A stretch of DNA of 64,000 nucleotides from Flagellimonas aurea (GTDB lineage Bacteria; Bacteroidota; Bacteroidia; Flavobacteriales; Flavobacteriaceae), in contig NZ_JAFLNL010000001.1 of NCBI RefSeq assembly GCF_017313785.1, forward strand, positions 620,001 to 684,000, written 5' to 3'. Under the pieces are notes generated by a model. The model was not told where the DNA came from and did no database searches. It worked only from the letters and a program-made list of their open reading frames with translations. Position numbers and translations under genes: made by a program. Positions 33,233 to 41,677 of this stretch are shown here, piece after piece; the first letter of the stretch is position 1; each line of letters begins with the position of its first letter.

Positions 33233-34372
33233 TTATTCCGATGGTAATGGAGGTGGCGTATTGCCTCCCAAGAACGATTTCAATTCTTCCACTTCTTTCA
33301 AGGCCGTCCATGCCGACATGCCCTGTTTCCATACCAAACTATCACGATTGATGGTTCGCGAAGCGAACAAAGATTGCATTTGCTCAAAGGTTACTGGGCC
33401 ATGCTGCGCCCCGTTGGATGCATAATAGTACATGGTCTGTGTTGGCATTGGTGGCGGCACGGCTCCTCCCGTAGGCTGTGCTGCTTGTTGCGGGGCTGCT
33501 TGCGTATTTCCGCCCATCATGCCGCCCATTTGTTGGGCCAAAACAAATCCCATTCCCATGCCCATTCCAGCACCTGCGGTCCCACCTTCGTTTTGGGCAG
33601 CGGCCTCGATTGCCTTCGCGGTTTTGAATTTGGTCAATTTGTCCAAATCAAGCTTATCAATACGGCTGTATTCGAAGATTTCCTTTTTGAGGTCTTCTGG
33701 CATGGATACGTTCTCGATGTAGAATTTCTCCAAGGAAATGCCTACACTTTCAAACTCGGGCGACATGACCTCGCGACACGTATCCGAAAGTTCGGTGGTA
33801 TTGGCCGCATAAAGTTCAATGGGCAGATTGGCCTGTCCAACAGTATTGGTGAACCGTGTAGCAATTAAACTTTTTAAGTGCTCATTGATCTCAAAATTGG
33901 TAAAGTTGCTATCCGTACCAACGATATCTTTTATGAATTTTCCCGCATCGGAAATTTTAAAGGCATAGGTTCCGAAAGCCCGTATCTCTACAAGACCAAA
34001 ACGGTCATCACTTAACGTAATCGGACTTTTGGTTCCCCATTTCTCGTCAGTGAACAAATGGGTGTTTACAAAATATACCTCAGCTTTAAAAGGCGAGTTG
34101 AACCCATATTTCCAACCTTTCAAGGTGGCCAAAATAGGCAAGTTTTTCGTAGTGAGGTCGTAGGTGCCTGGGCCAAATACATCGGCCAGCTGCCCTTCGT
34201 TGATGAAAACCGCGGTCTGCCCTTCGCGCACAATCAGTTTGGCGCCATTTTTTATTTCATTCTGATACCGCTCAAAACGGTGGGCAATGGTATCGTCCGT
34301 GTAGTCCAGCCACTCAACAATGTCAATGAACTCGTTGCTGAGTTTTTCCTTTATTTTTCCAAAAATATCCAT
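33233..34372 (-). CDS. SPFH domain protein with C-terminal GYF_2 domain
   Basis: A 379-residue protein. Residues about 40-230 are an SPFH (stomatin/prohibitin-like) domain of the YdjI or virion-core-like type (IVREGQTAVFINEGQ, FGPGTYDLTTKNLP, GTYAFKISDAGKF). They are followed by a Gly/Met-rich stretch (262-290), a Pro/Gln linker and a GYF_2 domain (about 314-360: MYYYASNGAQHGPV, LVWKQGMSAWTAL), ending in a Pro-rich tail. The protein lacks a transmembrane helix and probably assembles on the inner face of the membrane. In B. subtilis, relatives are encoded with a PspA paralogue and a zinc-ribbon protein; here a zinc-ribbon gene follows downstream. Confidence 0.85.
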   Translation of the reverse strand: MDIFGKIKEKLSNEFIDIVEWLDYTDDTIAHRFERYQNEIKNGAKLIVREGQTAVFINEGQLADVFGPGTYDLTTKNLPILATLKGWKYGFNSPFKAEVYFVNTHLFTDEKWGTKSPITLSDDRFGLVEIRAFGTYAFKISDAGKFIKDIVGTDSNFTNFEINEHLKSLIATRFTNTVGQANLPIELYAANTTELSDTCREVMSPEFESVGISLEKFYIENVSMPEDLKKEIFEYSRIDKLDLDKLTKFKTAKAIEAAAQNEGGTAGAGMGMGMGFVLAQQMGGMMGGNTQAAPQQAAQPTGGAVPPPMPTQTMYYYASNGAQHGPVTFEQMQSLFASRTINRDSLVWKQGMSAWTALKEVEELKSFLGGNTPPPLPSE

Positions 34373-34471
34373 GGTCGTGTTTTTAGTTTAATTGATGCTT
34401 AATTTATAAAAAAAGAAGATCGTTTCCGTTAGATTAGTATGAAATGACGTAGGATTGTTACAGTTGGCGAA

Positions 34472-35602
34472 TCATCTGTCAAGTTTTCCTGCATCCTTCA
34501 ACATTGCCAACACTTTTTCCTTTGGAAGTGCCTCAATTTTATGCCCATCTCTACCGATCATGGTCTCTCCTGCAAAAAGGGAATTCAAAATAGCTTCCTC
34601 GGTCGCTTCGATGGTGGCAAGGAACAGTGGGGTCATGGCCTCATTTCTCAAGGTCGGAACATTCTGAATCGGATTTTCACTCTCATAAGGAATTCGGCAT
34701 GCCTCTGCCGTAGAAACGGCAATCACGTAATCACCGCTACCATTGCTTGCAATGCCGCCTGTGCGCGAAAGCCCCAACATGGCCCGTTTGGCCAAACGCT
34801 CCAAATTTCTGGAGTCCAACGGTGCATCGGTGAGTACGACCATCATACAGGAACCATCGGGGGAATATTTAAAACTATCGGAATAATGCCCCAGTTTTTT
34901 ACCCACTTCCACTCCAGCTACTTGCAAAACACCTCCAAAATTGGTCTGTACCAATACGCCCACGGTATACCCTCCTGATTCCTTTGGCAATACCCTGGAT
35001 GATGTTCCGATACCGCCTTTGAAACCAAAACAAATGGTTCCCGTTCCTGCTCCGACACTTCCTTCTGCCACAGGGCCCGTTGATGCATTTTCAATGGCTT
35101 TAAGCACATGCTCTTCTGTGATGTGACGGCCTCGAATATCATTGAGGTAGCCATCGTTGGTTTCGCCGACCACGGCATTTACGGAACGGACATTTTGGTT
35201 TTCAGGTTGATTGAGCGTATAACCGATGACGGCATTTACAGCCGTGGGAACACTCAAGGTATTGGTCAATATGATGGGTGTTTCCAGATTGCCCAGCTCT
35301 TTTACTTGGGTATATCCTGCCAACTTGCCAAACCCATTGCCCACGTAGATGGCAGCAGGCACTTTTTCCTGAAAGATATTTCCTGAGTGGGGTAGAATTG
35401 CGGTGACGCCCGTTCGAATATCATCTCCTTGGTTTAAGGTAAATTGACCCACTTTTACCCCTGGAACATCGGTGATGGCATTTAAAGTCCCTGGACGCAA
35501 CACGCCTACTTCAACACCATGATCTCTAAGTCTGCTTTGTGCTAGCATCAATACTGGCAATATGAAAAATAAAAAACAAAAACGCTGGTGTAGTCCATTC
35601 AT
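34472..35602 (-). CDS. P1 family (DmpA/BapA-like) aminopeptidase
   Basis: A 376-residue exported peptidase; the signal peptide ends near residue 22 (MLAQ). P1 enzymes are Ntn-type hydrolases made active by self-cleavage before a serine. The expected site is Gly250-Ser251 in SPDGSCMMVVLTDAPL, at nearly the same position as in DmpA. ITDVPGVKVG near the N-terminus, GTGTICFGFKGGIGTSSR and GLSRTGG are other family signatures. It would release N-terminal (often D- or beta-) amino acids from peptides in the periplasm. The DinB gene ends 7 bp before it on the same strand. Confidence 0.92.
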   Translation of the reverse strand: MNGLHQRFCFLFFILPVLMLAQSRLRDHGVEVGVLRPGTLNAITDVPGVKVGQFTLNQGDDIRTGVTAILPHSGNIFQEKVPAAIYVGNGFGKLAGYTQVKELGNLETPIILTNTLSVPTAVNAVIGYTLNQPENQNVRSVNAVVGETNDGYLNDIRGRHITEEHVLKAIENASTGPVAEGSVGAGTGTICFGFKGGIGTSSRVLPKESGGYTVGVLVQTNFGGVLQVAGVEVGKKLGHYSDSFKYSPDGSCMMVVLTDAPLDSRNLERLAKRAMLGLSRTGGIASNGSGDYVIAVSTAEACRIPYESENPIQNVPTLRNEAMTPLFLATIEATEEAILNSLFAGETMIGRDGHKIEALPKEKVLAMLKDAGKLDR

Positions 35603-35609
35603 AACTGAC

Positions 35610-36116
35610 TTATTGATTTTTCAATGCGCTAACCGTCACCAACAATTGTCCCACATGGCGTTGACTGTGCTCGGCGGCATGGAACAGCAATCCAGTAACC
35701 GTTGATGGCAATTTTTTACGCCCCACAAAACGTTCTTCGGTTAGTATGGACTCGGATGTGTTTTTAAAATATTCCAAGGCTTTATTGACCTTTGCTTCAA
35801 AACTGTTGATCAACTCTTGAGACGATGTCGCATGATTTCCATTACCTTCATTCTTTAAAAAATCAAATTGTTCCTCGGTCAACGTGTTACTGTCTGCATA
35901 GGTGAGCATGCGGTCCAAAACCCCAGTAATGTGACGTAAATGAAACCCGACCGAAGCGCGACCAAAAGGATTTTCCCAAAGCTTTTCTTCTGGAAAATCC
36001 TCCAAATACGCTTTTACCTCCCGTACCGATTGCAACAAGGCATGGGCCGCAGGTTGCAATAATACAGGAACATCAGGTATAGGACCACTCAACCAATATT
36101 CTTGGGTCGTTGGCAT
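35610..36116 (-). CDS. DinB family protein
   Basis: A 168-residue four-helix-bundle protein of the DinB/YfiT-like superfamily, probably metal-binding and thiol-transferase related. Candidate metal ligands are the histidines in VGFHLRHITGVLDRM (near 58-72) and in LFHAAEHSQRHVGQL (near 144-158), the usual spacing for the family. It lacks a signal peptide. It lies between a Gfo/Idh gene (18 bp) and a P1 peptidase gene (7 bp) on the minus strand, so the three are likely co-transcribed, but the substrate cannot be inferred. Confidence 0.87.
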   Translation of the reverse strand: MPTTQEYWLSGPIPDVPVLLQPAAHALLQSVREVKAYLEDFPEEKLWENPFGRASVGFHLRHITGVLDRMLTYADSNTLTEEQFDFLKNEGNGNHATSSQELINSFEAKVNKALEYFKNTSESILTEERFVGRKKLPSTVTGLLFHAAEHSQRHVGQLLVTVSALKNQ

Positions 36117-36134
36117 TATCTGTTCATTGTCTTT

Positions 36135-37559
36135 TTAAAAATCTCTGTAGTCTCCGGACAGATATTTGTTTGCCTTTTCTTCTTGGAACTGTGCCGTTTC
36201 GGCGTCCCAGTGCAAGGTTTCCCCTGGGAATCGTCCTGCAATGGTCCCCAAGAGAATGGTCTCGGTCAATCTGGCGGCATAATCAAATGGCGCTGTTGTT
36301 TCTCCCTTGCCCAAACAGGCATCCACGAATTGGTGGTAGTGCTTGGGCCCTTCGGTGCCATAATTTCTTATTGGCTCGCCCAGATTATGCTCTTCGGATA
36401 CCTTGGCTATTTCTTTGGAGATATCCACATATTTGCCACGAACGATCTTTTTGGGCAATTGCATAAAGTGGGGCAACAATAAACGTCCTTTGGTTCCGAC
36501 GAACATGGCTCCTTGTTCTGGCAGTTCGTTCTCGCCCGCAACACCAGCATCCAATGAAATGCTGTTTTCATCACTCTTACCGGAGGTATCTTTGTCCTTT
36601 TTCATTTCCATGCCCGGCAACAAAAGGTCTTCGTGCATCTCGGGGGCCCCTGGGCCATCATACCAAACCCATTTCAGGGATTTTCCGGTGTATTCGGTTC
36701 CTGGAAACTCGTAGGTTACGGTATTCTTTTCCGGAAAACCGAATCCGTTGGTCGGTCTACATTCCGTTTTAATGGTTCTGGGCACATCCAGATTAAGGGC
36801 ATTGTACGGCGTGTCAAAAATATGAACCCCCATATCGCCCAAGGTACCGCAACCGTAGTCCATTAACTTTCTCCAGTTGCCCGGGTGGTACATATCATCT
36901 TTATAGGGACGTTGTTTTGATGTTCCCAACCAAAGGTTCCAATCCAACTGGTCCGGAACGGGGTCTTCACCCTCTGGTAATGGGCCATCATAACCCCAGT
37001 TTTTAGGGGACCATGCGTGTACGGTATGTACTTTACCAATAATGCCGGACTGTATCAAAAGCGTGGCCAGTTTATAGTCGTAAAAGGAGTGCACCTGTAT
37101 GCCCATTTGAGTGACCAGTCCTTTCTCGGCGGCCACCTTTTTCATTTCCCTGGATTCGGAAACGTAGTGGGTCAACGGTTTTTGACAGTACACGGGCTTG
37201 TCCATGTTCATGGCCATCAATGAAGCAGGTGCGTGGGTGTGGTCGGGTGTTGATACGATAACGGCATCGATTTCGTCCCCCATTTCTTCCAACATGGCAC
37301 GGTAATCAAAAAAGATACGTGCCCCAGGGTGCATTTTGTGCGCTGCTGATAGATTTAAGGCATCCACATCGCATAGTGCTATCACTTCAACAGCACTATG
37401 GGAAGAGACCGCTTTTAAATCCTCCATTCCCATGTTACCGACCCCAATATGGGCGGTGCGAAGTTTGTCTTTTGGGAATCCTGCCTTTAAAATTGAAGGT
37501 GCCAGCATAATACCGAGCGCCCCAACACTACTTTTTTTTAAAAATTCTCTTTTGTTCAT
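36135..37559 (-). CDS. Exported Gfo/Idh/MocA family oxidoreductase
   Basis: A 474-residue NAD(P)-dependent sugar dehydrogenase-like protein. The leader (MNKREFLKKSSVGALGIML) resembles a Tat signal but has KK where the twin arginine is expected. The Rossmann part shows AHIGVGNMG (near 36-44), VIALCDVD, VIVSTPDHTHA and the catalytic-site DKPVYCQKPLTH with the conserved EKP-type lysine (QKP here). GTLGDMGVHIFDTPY provides the substrate-site Asp/His. Such enzymes oxidise sugars to 3-keto-sugars or reduce them in the periplasm. A DUF1080 lipoprotein gene lies 10 bp upstream on the same strand, and proteins of that family are known as 3-keto-glycoside hydrolases. Confidence 0.92.
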   Translation of the reverse strand: MNKREFLKKSSVGALGIMLAPSILKAGFPKDKLRTAHIGVGNMGMEDLKAVSSHSAVEVIALCDVDALNLSAAHKMHPGARIFFDYRAMLEEMGDEIDAVIVSTPDHTHAPASLMAMNMDKPVYCQKPLTHYVSESREMKKVAAEKGLVTQMGIQVHSFYDYKLATLLIQSGIIGKVHTVHAWSPKNWGYDGPLPEGEDPVPDQLDWNLWLGTSKQRPYKDDMYHPGNWRKLMDYGCGTLGDMGVHIFDTPYNALNLDVPRTIKTECRPTNGFGFPEKNTVTYEFPGTEYTGKSLKWVWYDGPGAPEMHEDLLLPGMEMKKDKDTSGKSDENSISLDAGVAGENELPEQGAMFVGTKGRLLLPHFMQLPKKIVRGKYVDISKEIAKVSEEHNLGEPIRNYGTEGPKHYHQFVDACLGKGETTAPFDYAARLTETILLGTIAGRFPGETLHWDAETAQFQEEKANKYLSGDYRDF

Positions 37560-37569
37560 GGTCTGGAGG

Positions 37570-38358
37570 TTATAGTTTTTTAATTTTTATGTTTCTGAAC
37601 CAAATTGGACTTGAATGGTCCTGCAGGGCAATGTACCCAGTTTTGTATTTTCCATAATCAGGGGCGTTGTCCCATTTTCCCGATGCTTTTTTGGCGTTCC
37701 ATTCTTGTGACCAAGGGACAAATTCCAATAGTTTTTTGCCATTGAGCCAGTGTTCCACCTTTTCGGGGGTGAACACAATTTTGGAGGAGTTCCATTCGCC
37801 CACGGGATTCAACTGCTTTTGTGATTCATCAGCGGTGTGCATGGCATAGTCGGCGCCCGTTTTTTGCCAATCCTGCAGGAGTTCGGGATGCTCTGCGCCA
37901 AACTGTGAGTTGTAACCGGTCAAGTCGTGTATATTGGCATAGTTTTCATCATCTATAATTTGATATTCCGGTGCAACCACGGGAGGGCCATCATACCCTT
38001 CTTTCACATGATAAAAAATTCCGCTATTGGCTCCCTCAGGTATTCTCCACTCAAGATATAGTTCAAAATTATCGAACTCCTCGGCACCATAAACAATATC
38101 CTTTCCGCCGGTATAGTCCTGCTCCAGTCCCAGTTCGGTATCAAAAGTGAGGATACTGTCCCGTATGGTCCATCCCGGGGGCAGGGAGTCCATCCCATAA
38201 CCACGCCAGCCTTCCAGACTGGAGCCATCAAAAAGATATTTCCATTCGGATGCTTCCTTTTCGGGCTCTGGGATTGCTGTTTCTTCCTTTTTGTTGGTTT
38301 GATTTTTGCAGGCGGTTATCGCCAGAATCAAAATGGCGACCTTTAAAAATTTAAGCAT
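37570..38358 (-). CDS. DUF1080 (3-keto-disaccharide hydrolase-like) lipoprotein
   Basis: A 262-residue lipoprotein (Cys17 in LAITAC) with a DUF1080 concanavalin-like lectin/glucanase fold: YLFDGSSLEGWRGYG, NFELYLEWRIPEGANSGIFY, PEYQIIDD, NSSKIVFTPEKVEHWLNGK, GYIALQDHSSPIWFRNI. Family members are hydrolases or lyases of 3-keto-glycosides and are often paired with Gfo/Idh and ThuA proteins. The Gfo/Idh gene follows 10 bp downstream, so the two very likely act one after the other in the envelope. It is the first gene of the four-gene minus-strand run ending with the P1 peptidase. Confidence 0.9.
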   Translation of the reverse strand: MLKFLKVAILILAITACKNQTNKKEETAIPEPEKEASEWKYLFDGSSLEGWRGYGMDSLPPGWTIRDSILTFDTELGLEQDYTGGKDIVYGAEEFDNFELYLEWRIPEGANSGIFYHVKEGYDGPPVVAPEYQIIDDENYANIHDLTGYNSQFGAEHPELLQDWQKTGADYAMHTADESQKQLNPVGEWNSSKIVFTPEKVEHWLNGKKLLEFVPWSQEWNAKKASGKWDNAPDYGKYKTGYIALQDHSSPIWFRNIKIKKL

Positions 38359-38465
38359 TGTTTAGTTTTAGGTTTAAATAAGCTGGGTTAAAGTACAAAA
38401 TATTGAACAACTTTTTTTGTGTCTTTTTCACTACATTTAAAGCCGACTAACTCAACACTTTAAAA

Positions 38466-41400
38466 ATGAAGACTTGCTTTTTCAAAATTGGTATGCTTTT
38501 GCTTGCCACAACATTAGTTATTTCCCCTGCTCATTCCCAGCGTAGGAACAAGAAACAAAGTTCACTCGAATATCCTCAAGAACTTTACTCCAGTTTGGAA
38601 TACCGATTGATCGGCCCATTTCGTGGAGGACGCTCTGGCACAGTTGCCGGTGTGCCAGGAGAACCTAACCTATATTATTTTGGCGCCACAGGAGGCGGAG
38701 TTTGGAGAACCAAAGATGGAGGCCGTACTTGGGAAAATATTTCCGACGGTTATTTTGGAGGAAGTATCGGTGCCGTTGAGGTAGCGCAAAGCGACCATAA
38801 TGTAATTTATGTTGGTGGAGGCGAGCAGACCGTTCGCGGTAATGTTTCCTCAGGTTACGGTGTTTGGAAGACCGAGGATGCCGGGAAAACTTGGAAATCT
38901 TTGGGATTGGACAAAAGCCGTCATATTTCCCGAATGAGAATTCATCCCCAAGACCACAACATCGTGTACGCTGCCGTGATGGGCAATCTATACAAACCTA
39001 CGGAAGAGCGCGGTGTTTACAAGAGTACCGATGGTGGAGAGACTTGGAAAAAAGTGCTTTATGCCAATGATATGGCAGGAGCTGTTGATCTTACTTTTGA
39101 CCCCAACAACCCAAGAATTTTATATGCATCTACTTGGAGAATTGAACGTACACCCTACAGCTTGAATAGTGGAGGGGAAGGTTCCGCACTTTGGAAAAGT
39201 ACGGATAGTGGTGAAACGTGGACCGAAATTTCCAATAACGAAGGCTTTGCAACCGATACTTTAGGAATTATCGGGGTGGCCGTTTCGCCTCAAAACAGCA
39301 ACAGGGTTTGGGCAATGGTAGAGAACAAGGAAAAAGGAGGGCTCTACCGTTCGGAAGATGCAGGTAAAACTTGGTCCTTGGTCAATAGTGATAGAAGTTT
39401 AAGACAGCGTGCTTGGTACTATACCAGGGTTTATGCGGATACCAATGATGAGGATGTAGTATATGTGCTCAATGTAAGCTATCATAAAAGTACCGACGGA
39501 GGAAAAACCTTTGAATCTAACAATGCTCCCCACGGTGACCATCATGATTTATGGATAGCTCCGGAAGATTCCGACCGTATGATTATGGCAGATGACGGGG
39601 GTGCCCAAGTGAGTTACGATGGTGGAGAAACATGGAGTACCTATCACAACCAACCTACGGCACAATTTTATAGGGTCACTACGGACAATGCCTTTCCATA
39701 CCGTATTTATGTGGCGCAACAGGACAACTCTACCCTTAGAATCAACTACAGGAGTGATGATGGTTCCATAGGTGAGGATGACTGGGAGGAAACAGCTGGT
39801 GGTGAATCCGCCCATATTGCAGTGGATCCCGAGAATAACGACATTGTTTATGGTGGTAGTTACGGTGGCTTGTTGACCCGTGTCAATCATGGGAAGAATA
39901 CGGCAAGGGCCGTCAACGTATGGCCAGATAACCCCATGGGCCATGGTGCCGAGGGAATGAAGTACCGTTTTCAGTGGAACTTCCCCATCATGTTCAGTAA
40001 GCACGATCCTAATAAACTCTATACCTTCTCCAACTATGTGCATATGACCACTAACGAAGGCCAAAGTTGGGAACTCTTGAGTGGTGACCTCACTAGGAAC
40101 GACCCCACAAAATTGGTGTCCAGTGGCGGACCCATTACACAGGATAATACGAGTGTGGAATATTATTGTACCATTTTCGCGGCCAACGAAAGCCCCTTAA
40201 AAGAAGGATTGCTTTGGGTGGGTAGTGATGATGGACTTATCCATGTGACCAAGGATGGAGGCCAAACATGGGAAAACGTGACTCCTCCGAGTATGCCAGA
40301 ATGGAACATGATCAATAGTATCGAGCCTTCCGCTTTTGATGAAGGTACTTGCTACGTCGCCGCAACGCGGTATAAGCTGGGCGATTTTGCTCCGTACCTT
40401 TACAAGACCACCGATTATGGTAAAACTTGGACCAAAATCACCAACGGAATAGAGGACGAGCACTTTACCCGTGTGGTCCGCGAGGACCCGAAAAGAAAAG
40501 GCTTGTTGTATGCAGGAACCGAAACGGGAATGTACATCTCTTTCAACGATGGTGCCAATTGGGAAAAATTCCAGTTGAACTTGCCCATAGTGCCCATCAC
40601 CGATTTGGCCATTAAGGACAACAATTTGATCGTAGCGACCCAAGGTAGAAGTGTTTGGGTAATAGATGACCTTACCGTGCTTCATCAATTGGATGATGTG
40701 AAAAAATCGGCCGATGCCATTTTGTACAAACCAAGGGACAGCTATAGAACCAAAGGAAGAGCTTCAAGTAGACCATCAAAAACAGAAGGGGAAAACCTTC
40801 CCAATGGTGTAATCACCCATTTTTATTTAAAGGATTTCTCGGAAAAGGACAGTATTGCCCTGACCTACTCCAAAATGAATGGCGATACGTTGGAAACCTA
40901 CAGTACTTACGCCAAGGAAAAGAACAAAAAACTGGAAGCCAAAAAAGGTGGAAACACCTATGTGTGGGATACCCGTGGCAAAGGTGCTGAAAGATTGGAC
41001 GGCATGATCCTGTGGTGGGCCAACTTAAATGGACCGAAAGCAGTGCCTGGAACATACAAGGTCACGCTGAACGTAAACGGTGAGACCCAGACCGAAAACT
41101 TTACCATTCTTCCCGATCCAAGGGCAGAGGTCACCGCGGCCGATATGCAGAAACAGTACGATTTCATCACCGAGGTGAACGAGACTGTGGACAGGGCGCA
41201 CCAATCCATTAAAAAGATCAGGACGATCAACGGCAAACTGGACGACTTCATCAAAAAGTATAAAGATGATGAAGCTACGAAGGCCTTGGTAGAGAAAGCC
41301 AAAAAGATGAAGGAAGAATTCGGGTCCATTGAGAAGGAGCTCTATCAGACCAAGAACAGAAGTAACCAAGACCCATTGAACTTCCCTATCAAATTGACCA

Positions 41401-41600
41401 ACAAATTGGCGCATTTGAACAGCTTGGTTTCGATTGACGATTTCCCTCCAACAGAGCAGGACATTGCCGTAAAAAATGAAATTGGTGGTCAAATCAAAGA
41501 ACAATTGGAAGCCTTTGATGCTTTGGTCGACAAGGAGATTTCAGCCTTCAACGAAGAATTCAATCAACTCAAATTAGATTATTTGAGTATCGAGGAATAA
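38466..41600 (+). CDS. Secreted BNR/VPS10-like beta-propeller protein (first of tandem pair)
   Basis: A 1044-residue exported protein; the signal peptide ends near residue 25 (ISPAHSQ). Roughly residues 45-750 hold two propeller-like blocks with many Asp-box (BNR) motifs such as KTEDAGKTWK, KSTDGGETWK, RSEDAGKTWS, SYDGGETWS, TKDGGQTWE and KTTDYGKTWT. The rest carries an Ig-like segment (GTYKVTLNVNGE) and a helical C-terminal tail rich in Lys/Glu. These large BNR proteins are often labelled glycosyl hydrolases or sortilin-like, but I see no catalytic signature. A terminator separates it from its paralogue, 77 bp on. Confidence 0.85.
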   Translation: MKTCFFKIGMLLLATTLVISPAHSQRRNKKQSSLEYPQELYSSLEYRLIGPFRGGRSGTVAGVPGEPNLYYFGATGGGVWRTKDGGRTWENISDGYFGGSIGAVEVAQSDHNVIYVGGGEQTVRGNVSSGYGVWKTEDAGKTWKSLGLDKSRHISRMRIHPQDHNIVYAAVMGNLYKPTEERGVYKSTDGGETWKKVLYANDMAGAVDLTFDPNNPRILYASTWRIERTPYSLNSGGEGSALWKSTDSGETWTEISNNEGFATDTLGIIGVAVSPQNSNRVWAMVENKEKGGLYRSEDAGKTWSLVNSDRSLRQRAWYYTRVYADTNDEDVVYVLNVSYHKSTDGGKTFESNNAPHGDHHDLWIAPEDSDRMIMADDGGAQVSYDGGETWSTYHNQPTAQFYRVTTDNAFPYRIYVAQQDNSTLRINYRSDDGSIGEDDWEETAGGESAHIAVDPENNDIVYGGSYGGLLTRVNHGKNTARAVNVWPDNPMGHGAEGMKYRFQWNFPIMFSKHDPNKLYTFSNYVHMTTNEGQSWELLSGDLTRNDPTKLVSSGGPITQDNTSVEYYCTIFAANESPLKEGLLWVGSDDGLIHVTKDGGQTWENVTPPSMPEWNMINSIEPSAFDEGTCYVAATRYKLGDFAPYLYKTTDYGKTWTKITNGIEDEHFTRVVREDPKRKGLLYAGTETGMYISFNDGANWEKFQLNLPIVPITDLAIKDNNLIVATQGRSVWVIDDLTVLHQLDDVKKSADAILYKPRDSYRTKGRASSRPSKTEGENLPNGVITHFYLKDFSEKDSIALTYSKMNGDTLETYSTYAKEKNKKLEAKKGGNTYVWDTRGKGAERLDGMILWWANLNGPKAVPGTYKVTLNVNGETQTENFTILPDPRAEVTAADMQKQYDFITEVNETVDRAHQSIKKIRTINGKLDDFIKKYKDDEATKALVEKAKKMKEEFGSIEKELYQTKNRSNQDPLNFPIKLTNKLAHLNSLVSIDDFPPTEQDIAVKNEIGGQIKEQLEAFDALVDKEISAFNEEFNQLKLDYLSIEE

Positions 41601-41607
41601 TAATACG

Positions 41608-41635
41608 GCCCCTATGTTTTTGCATGGGGGCTTTT
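41608..41635 (+). terminator. Intrinsic terminator between tandem BNR genes
   Basis: GCCCCTATG pairs with CATGGGGGC (one G-T) around a TTTTTG loop and is followed by TTTT. It starts 8 bases after the first BNR stop. The T-run is short, so read-through into the second copy is possible. Confidence 0.7.
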
Positions 41636-41677
41636 AGATTGTACACCACCTACCAATAATACAAATCAACCATCACC

